From NCBI GenBank assembly GCA_002189035.1, contig NEEC01000017.1:806001-870000 (forward strand): a stretch of DNA of 64,000 bases, given 5' to 3'. Origin of the DNA: Utricularia gibba (lineage: Eukaryota > Streptophyta > Magnoliopsida > Lamiales > Lentibulariaceae). Below the pieces are notes generated by a model. That model worked only from the letters and a program-made list of their open reading frames with translations, searched no databases and was not told where the DNA came from. Of the stretch, positions 60,272 through 64,000 are shown piece after piece; the first letter of the stretch is position 1, and every line of letters starts with the position of its first letter. The translations under genes and the position numbers were made by a program.

Positions 60272-62934
60272 ACCAGATGACCCATGACTCCTCCATTCTG
60301 AATGTGTGGGGCGCTGCTGCATCCTCCCGGGGAGGCTCGCCCACTGAAGGAAATCTGGAGATTCATTAAGATGTTGCTTTCCTCCTCCTCCTGTGTATCC
60401 TGGGATCTGATCTGCTCTGCTCTGCCTTATAACAACAGCATTCCATCTGTTTCGTTTCTGTGTGGCCTGGTGCTCTCGATGACTGCTCGCATCTCGTCCC
60501 TGTGCCGTTTTTTGTTTACTTTTAAAGCATGTTGCGTTTTTTCCATGCAATTTGATTATACTTTGGATAAGCCTGCTGCCGTGCTCCATTCCACAGCTAA
60601 AAGATGCTGCCTCCATTTCTCGAATTCGTTAGAAGATCATCCCTCCATTTCTCGTCCTTGGCTTTTCCTAACGGCAGCCACCCGAGTTTTAAATGATAAC
60701 CCTCACGATGGTGAGTTTCTCTCGAAGGATGGGGGATTGTAGAGATAATGGCATAGTTTTCTTAAAAAATGAATTTATGAAAATCATCCAATTTTTAGAT
60801 GTTATTTAGATCAAGTATTTATTTTTTTTATTTTACATTTCGTTCCTTTGAGATATTTTATATTGAATGTTTGTCTATTTTATATTTCATTAATTATATT
60901 AAATATCATTTGATCGTTTGGATTATTTAGATACTGCTTATTTGTTCTTTATTTTAAACTTATATTATGTATCATTTAATTATTTAGAATGTTTTGGATT
61001 GAGTACTTGTTATTTATTATAAATTTATATTACATATTGTATAGTTAACTATTAATAGAATTGAATGTCCATTTATTATTTATTTTAAACATGTAATATA
61101 TGTCATTCGATGTTATGGCCGATCTAAATATGTAATATGTATCAAGTATTTGACATCATTGCTTTTGATCCAAATACACTATTTTTTCAAATATAATTTT
61201 ATATACAAGATAAAATTAAGAATATGTTACAAATGATTTCTTATTAAAATATGATGTGATGAAGTTGATGCTTGTTTTTCTAGCAAAGTTTTTTTATTTT
61301 GTATTTATTTGATTCCAACTCTAATGAGAATGAGAGAAAAGATGATTTTATATATGATACCGAATTTCTAGCAATTGCAAAAGATGGTATTTCGCCACAC
61401 ATCATTAAGACATATTTGATCTTTGAAATGCATTTCCTTGCACAAATGCAATTCTTCCTTGAAATAGATATCTGAATTAGTGGATTTGTTATGTAAACGC
61501 ACATTCTCAGCATCAATGCATTGCAGTTTGTTCTAAATCCTCATGTGAAGGAATATTATCATAATTTGATTCCAATATATGTCGTGCGCCATCAACAAAA
61601 GTGGAGCTTTGTATGTATTCTTTATCCTCATTTAATTACGGATCGTCATCATGAATAAGTGAGGTCTAGGATATGTACACAATCATGATTTAATTTTAGA
61701 TACGATATATTATAGTTGTATAATATTTATGGCATGTAACATGTAAATAAATCATAAATTATGATATCAAATAAAAACTAATTTTCAATGGATCCTTAAT
61801 GCCAATTTGGAATAGGCGAACATTTACATTTGTTTTTTTTTAAAGACTCAATCCTCATACCACTTTGGAACGAGTGTGCATTACATTTGCTTTCTTTTTT
61901 TTTTTTTTTTAAGGAATCAAGCTTTACTGTTAGATTAGATCGAAAGGACAATTTCAATAGTTTGTCTTTTTTTAAAAGACTCGATACTTTATACTAGTTT
62001 GGAATGGGTATACATTTTAATTTTTTTTGTTTGTTAAAGAACTCGATCCTTACTACTAATTCGAATCGATGAGCGATATTCACAACCATATAACTCAAAA
62101 TGTTTATAAAAATCCTAATCTTATGGCTGAAACCCATATGATTCTTCAAAATGATTAAAATTATTATACATGTATGATGATGGTATTAAGTGGTGCATGT
62201 TTTAGTTGAAATTAGATGGTATAGGATAGTTAATCAATGACAGTGCAATAGGAGGCCTCAATATTGCTATTAGAAATCCAAAGTATATAAATCCATCTTA
62301 AATTTTGAAGTTACAAAATTCAAAATGTAAGTGAGAGTATTTTGATTTGAAATCTCAATGTAGCAAATGCCATCAAAATTAATATCATAGAATTTTGCAC
62401 CTAAATAAATTGAAAATCAACATTGACACTAAACTTTTCATGGAGATAACATTCAACAAATGAATCAAAGAAATCGTAGATTTCAAAGGTGAGATAAATG
62501 ATTATCACCAAATTTCAAATATAAATAAAAATGTCAAATACAAATTATAATTAAAATAATTTTAAAAAGGGTATGAAGGTAATTACATAATTAGGTAATT
62601 TAAAAGTATTTTTTTTATTTAAGCATTGTTCAATTCATAACCTTCAAGGTCGCACTTTTTGTAAACGGTGCTTATTTATAATTATTACAGCAAGCATCGG
62701 ATGGAATCTGCTCTGCAATCAAATCAAATACAGAAGAGTTCCAGCGAAGTGTGGGGTCCATGAAAATATTATCCGAATTCTGGATGAAGCTGTTCCTAAT
62801 TTCCAGGAGAAATTTTTGAATTGGTTTTTGTTTTTGTTTTTGTTTTGTTTTTTTATTTGTTTTGTCGTTGATTGGGGGAAATCAGTGGATAATTTCAGTT
62901 GTCACTTCGTTGACGGCGGCGGCGGAGAGTTTGG
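60272..62934. other. UPL 3' UTR, AT-rich repeats and MYB promoter
   Basis: 60272 to about 60740 should be UPL 3' UTR. 60760-61200 repeats degenerate words (TTATTTAGAT, ATTTTAAACTTATATTA, GTATCATTTAATTATTTAGA), suggesting decayed tandem copies. 61790-62080 is a clearer minisatellite-like array. 62640-62934 is the MYB promoter/leader with a TTTTTG run at about 62820-62860. No gene is found on either strand. Confidence 0.5.
61790..62080. repeat. Degenerate tandem repeat, about 62-bp unit
   Basis: Four to five diverged copies each carry, in order, a CTTATACTA-like word, TTTGGAA, ACATTT, a long T run, TTAAAGA, and ACTCAAT/GACTCGAT. TTTGGAA occurs near 61805, 61865 and 61999, and the T runs near 61831, 61898, 61966 and 62020. 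Confidence 0.6.
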
Positions 62935-63538
62935 ATGGAACCGGGAGAGCCAAATTGGACCTGGAACGAGGACAAGGTGTTCGAAAATTGTTTGTTGGAA
63001 TTTGAAGAGGGCTGTCCCAATCGGTGGGAGAGCATCGCGGAGAGGCTCAGGACGAAATCGCCAGCGGAAGTTGAGCGGCACTATGCCGCATTGTTGAGCG
63101 ACGTGACGGCGATTGATGCAGGGCTGATTGATCTACCCAAGTATCAGGAGAGGGAAGTTCCTGTGCCGCAGGCACGCCAGAAAAACCCCAAGTCCGATAA
63201 GAAGCCGGCGGTTGTGCAGAGAAAAGTTGGGAAGCCGTGGACTGAAGAGGAACATAGGTTAACACGTTTTTTCCTTTATTTCTGCTCCCATCCTCTTTGG
63301 ACTGATCAGCAATGATGGAAAGAACCAACCTTGTTATTCTGTTGTATGATGCAGAAGGTTCCTTCAAGGTCTGGAGAAATACGGAAAGGGAGATTGGAAG
63401 AGCATATCAAGATACGCGGTTCAGACAAGAAATCCGACCCAAGTTGCGAGCCATGCTCAAAAGCATTTCGAGCGTCAAGAAAAGGAGGAGGCGAACAAGA
63501 AAAGGAGAAGCATCTTTGATTGCCCAATTCCTGAATGA
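62935..63538 (+). CDS. MYB-related transcription factor (SHAQKY class, DIVARICATA-like)
   Basis: Exons 62935-63257 and 63355-63538; 507 nt, 168 residues. The N-terminal SANT-like repeat reads WTWNEDKVFENCLLEFEEGC with ERHYAALLSDVTAIDAG. The second, DNA-binding repeat reads KPWTEEEHRRFLQGLEKYGK and GDWKSISRYAVQTRNPTQVA, then SHAQKHF. The class signature is SHAQKYF, so Tyr is replaced by His. The intron falls in EEHR|RFL, the usual position. The protein stops soon after KKRRSIFDCPIPE and is short for this class, lacking a long C-terminal tail. DIV/KUA-type proteins bind the I-box core GATAA or TATCCA. Confidence 0.92.
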
Positions 63539-64000
63539 TGCTCTGTGGCTGCTAAGCTTCCTAACCAATTTTATTCCCTTGATTTCATTGAATTCAGTAA
63601 AGGAATTCTAGTGCACTCTCTGATTTAGTTGTGTATGTTAATATATGTTAATGTTAGATGTTTAATTGATAATGGAAGTTTGATGCCCTTTTCAAGCTGA
63701 TGTTTATCTATATAGAAATTTTATTTCACATTATCATGCTGAATAAAGGGTCTTATTTCTGATAACAGGATAATCGGGCGCCTTTTCAAAATTTTTGTCG
63801 TAGTATTTGTTGCAGTTCACGTATTTTTCTGTAACATATATGGATCTGTATGAAAGTCCACGAAAAGTAGGTGGTCAATGGAAGTCTTTATGATGCCAAA
63901 GGTGTGTGGCAACAAGAAAGCAGTTGATCCAATTCTGTGATATGTGCACAGAAAGCTTGTTCCCCAACTGCCATTGTCTTCTCAAGAAGCAAGCATGTCT
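63539..64000. other. MYB 3' UTR and downstream DNA
   Basis: A T/A-rich stretch with AATAAAGG near 63742 as a possible polyadenylation signal. No ORF or domain is visible up to the window edge. Confidence 0.4.

Overview
This window is gene-dense nuclear DNA from a flowering plant, most likely a eudicot. The evidence is many short GT-AG introns, AT-rich intergenic DNA, and a set of plant-specific families: a group I WRKY, FRIGIDA-like, GDP-L-galactose phosphorylase, an early-nodulin-like protein, a UPL1/2-type HECT ligase and MIR156. About seventeen protein genes and one microRNA gene can be supported. I see no intact transposon or LTR element. All splice models were built by eye from conserved protein junctions and frame arithmetic.

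Layout: 1-1625 (-) 5' part of a bromodomain gene. 2095-2440 (-) a coding-looking relic. 4079-5365 (-) MAPKKK of the MAPKKK15-18 type. 7298-9473 (+) GDP-L-galactose phosphorylase (GGP, VTC2/VTC5) with its conserved ACG-start upstream ORF. 10173-13653 (+) PHD-finger protein. 14557-15045 (+) mitochondrial inner membrane protease subunit 1. 17309-19124 (-) hnRNP-like protein with two RRMs. 20580-22692 (+) FRIGIDA-like. 23157-26061 (+) WRKY20-like. 27840-28762 (-) serine acetyltransferase. 29500-30564 (-) plastid ribosomal protein S10. 31115-32354 (-) ZIP metal transporter. 32675-34850 (-) TIM50. 35080-36879 (+) PLP-dependent cysteine-synthase-like enzyme. 38244-41241 (+) DEK-domain protein. 41685-42214 (-) NF-YB. 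43515-43625 (-) MIR156. 44364-44953 (+) early-nodulin-like protein. 47359-60271 (+) UPL1/UPL2 ubiquitin ligase. 62935-63538 (+) SHAQKY-class MYB.

Gene order, compared from memory, looks like a merger of Arabidopsis blocks. Bromodomain, MAPKKK15/16, VTC2/VTC5, RNP, WRKY20 and DEK3 recall the At4g266-268 and At5g550-556 regions. SAT, ZIP11, TIM50, the PLP enzyme and UPL1 recall At1g5586-5592, and SAT next to RPS10 recalls At3g1311-1312. That pattern suggests an ancestral arrangement less fractionated than in Arabidopsis.

The most notable items are: (1) the non-AUG conserved-peptide uORF of GGP with an internal AUG mini-ORF; (2) an intact MIR156 hairpin beside NF-YB, with a same-strand 69-codon ORF upstream; (3) three otherwise intact genes (FRIGIDA-like, NF-YB, UPL) each broken by one single-base indel in a short homopolymer, which looks more like consensus error than pseudogenisation; (4) splicing curiosities (a GC-AG intron, tandem NAGNAG acceptors, a stop-free 87-nt intron, a duplicated 3' splice site in TIM50). 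I found no convincing undescribed multi-gene system.
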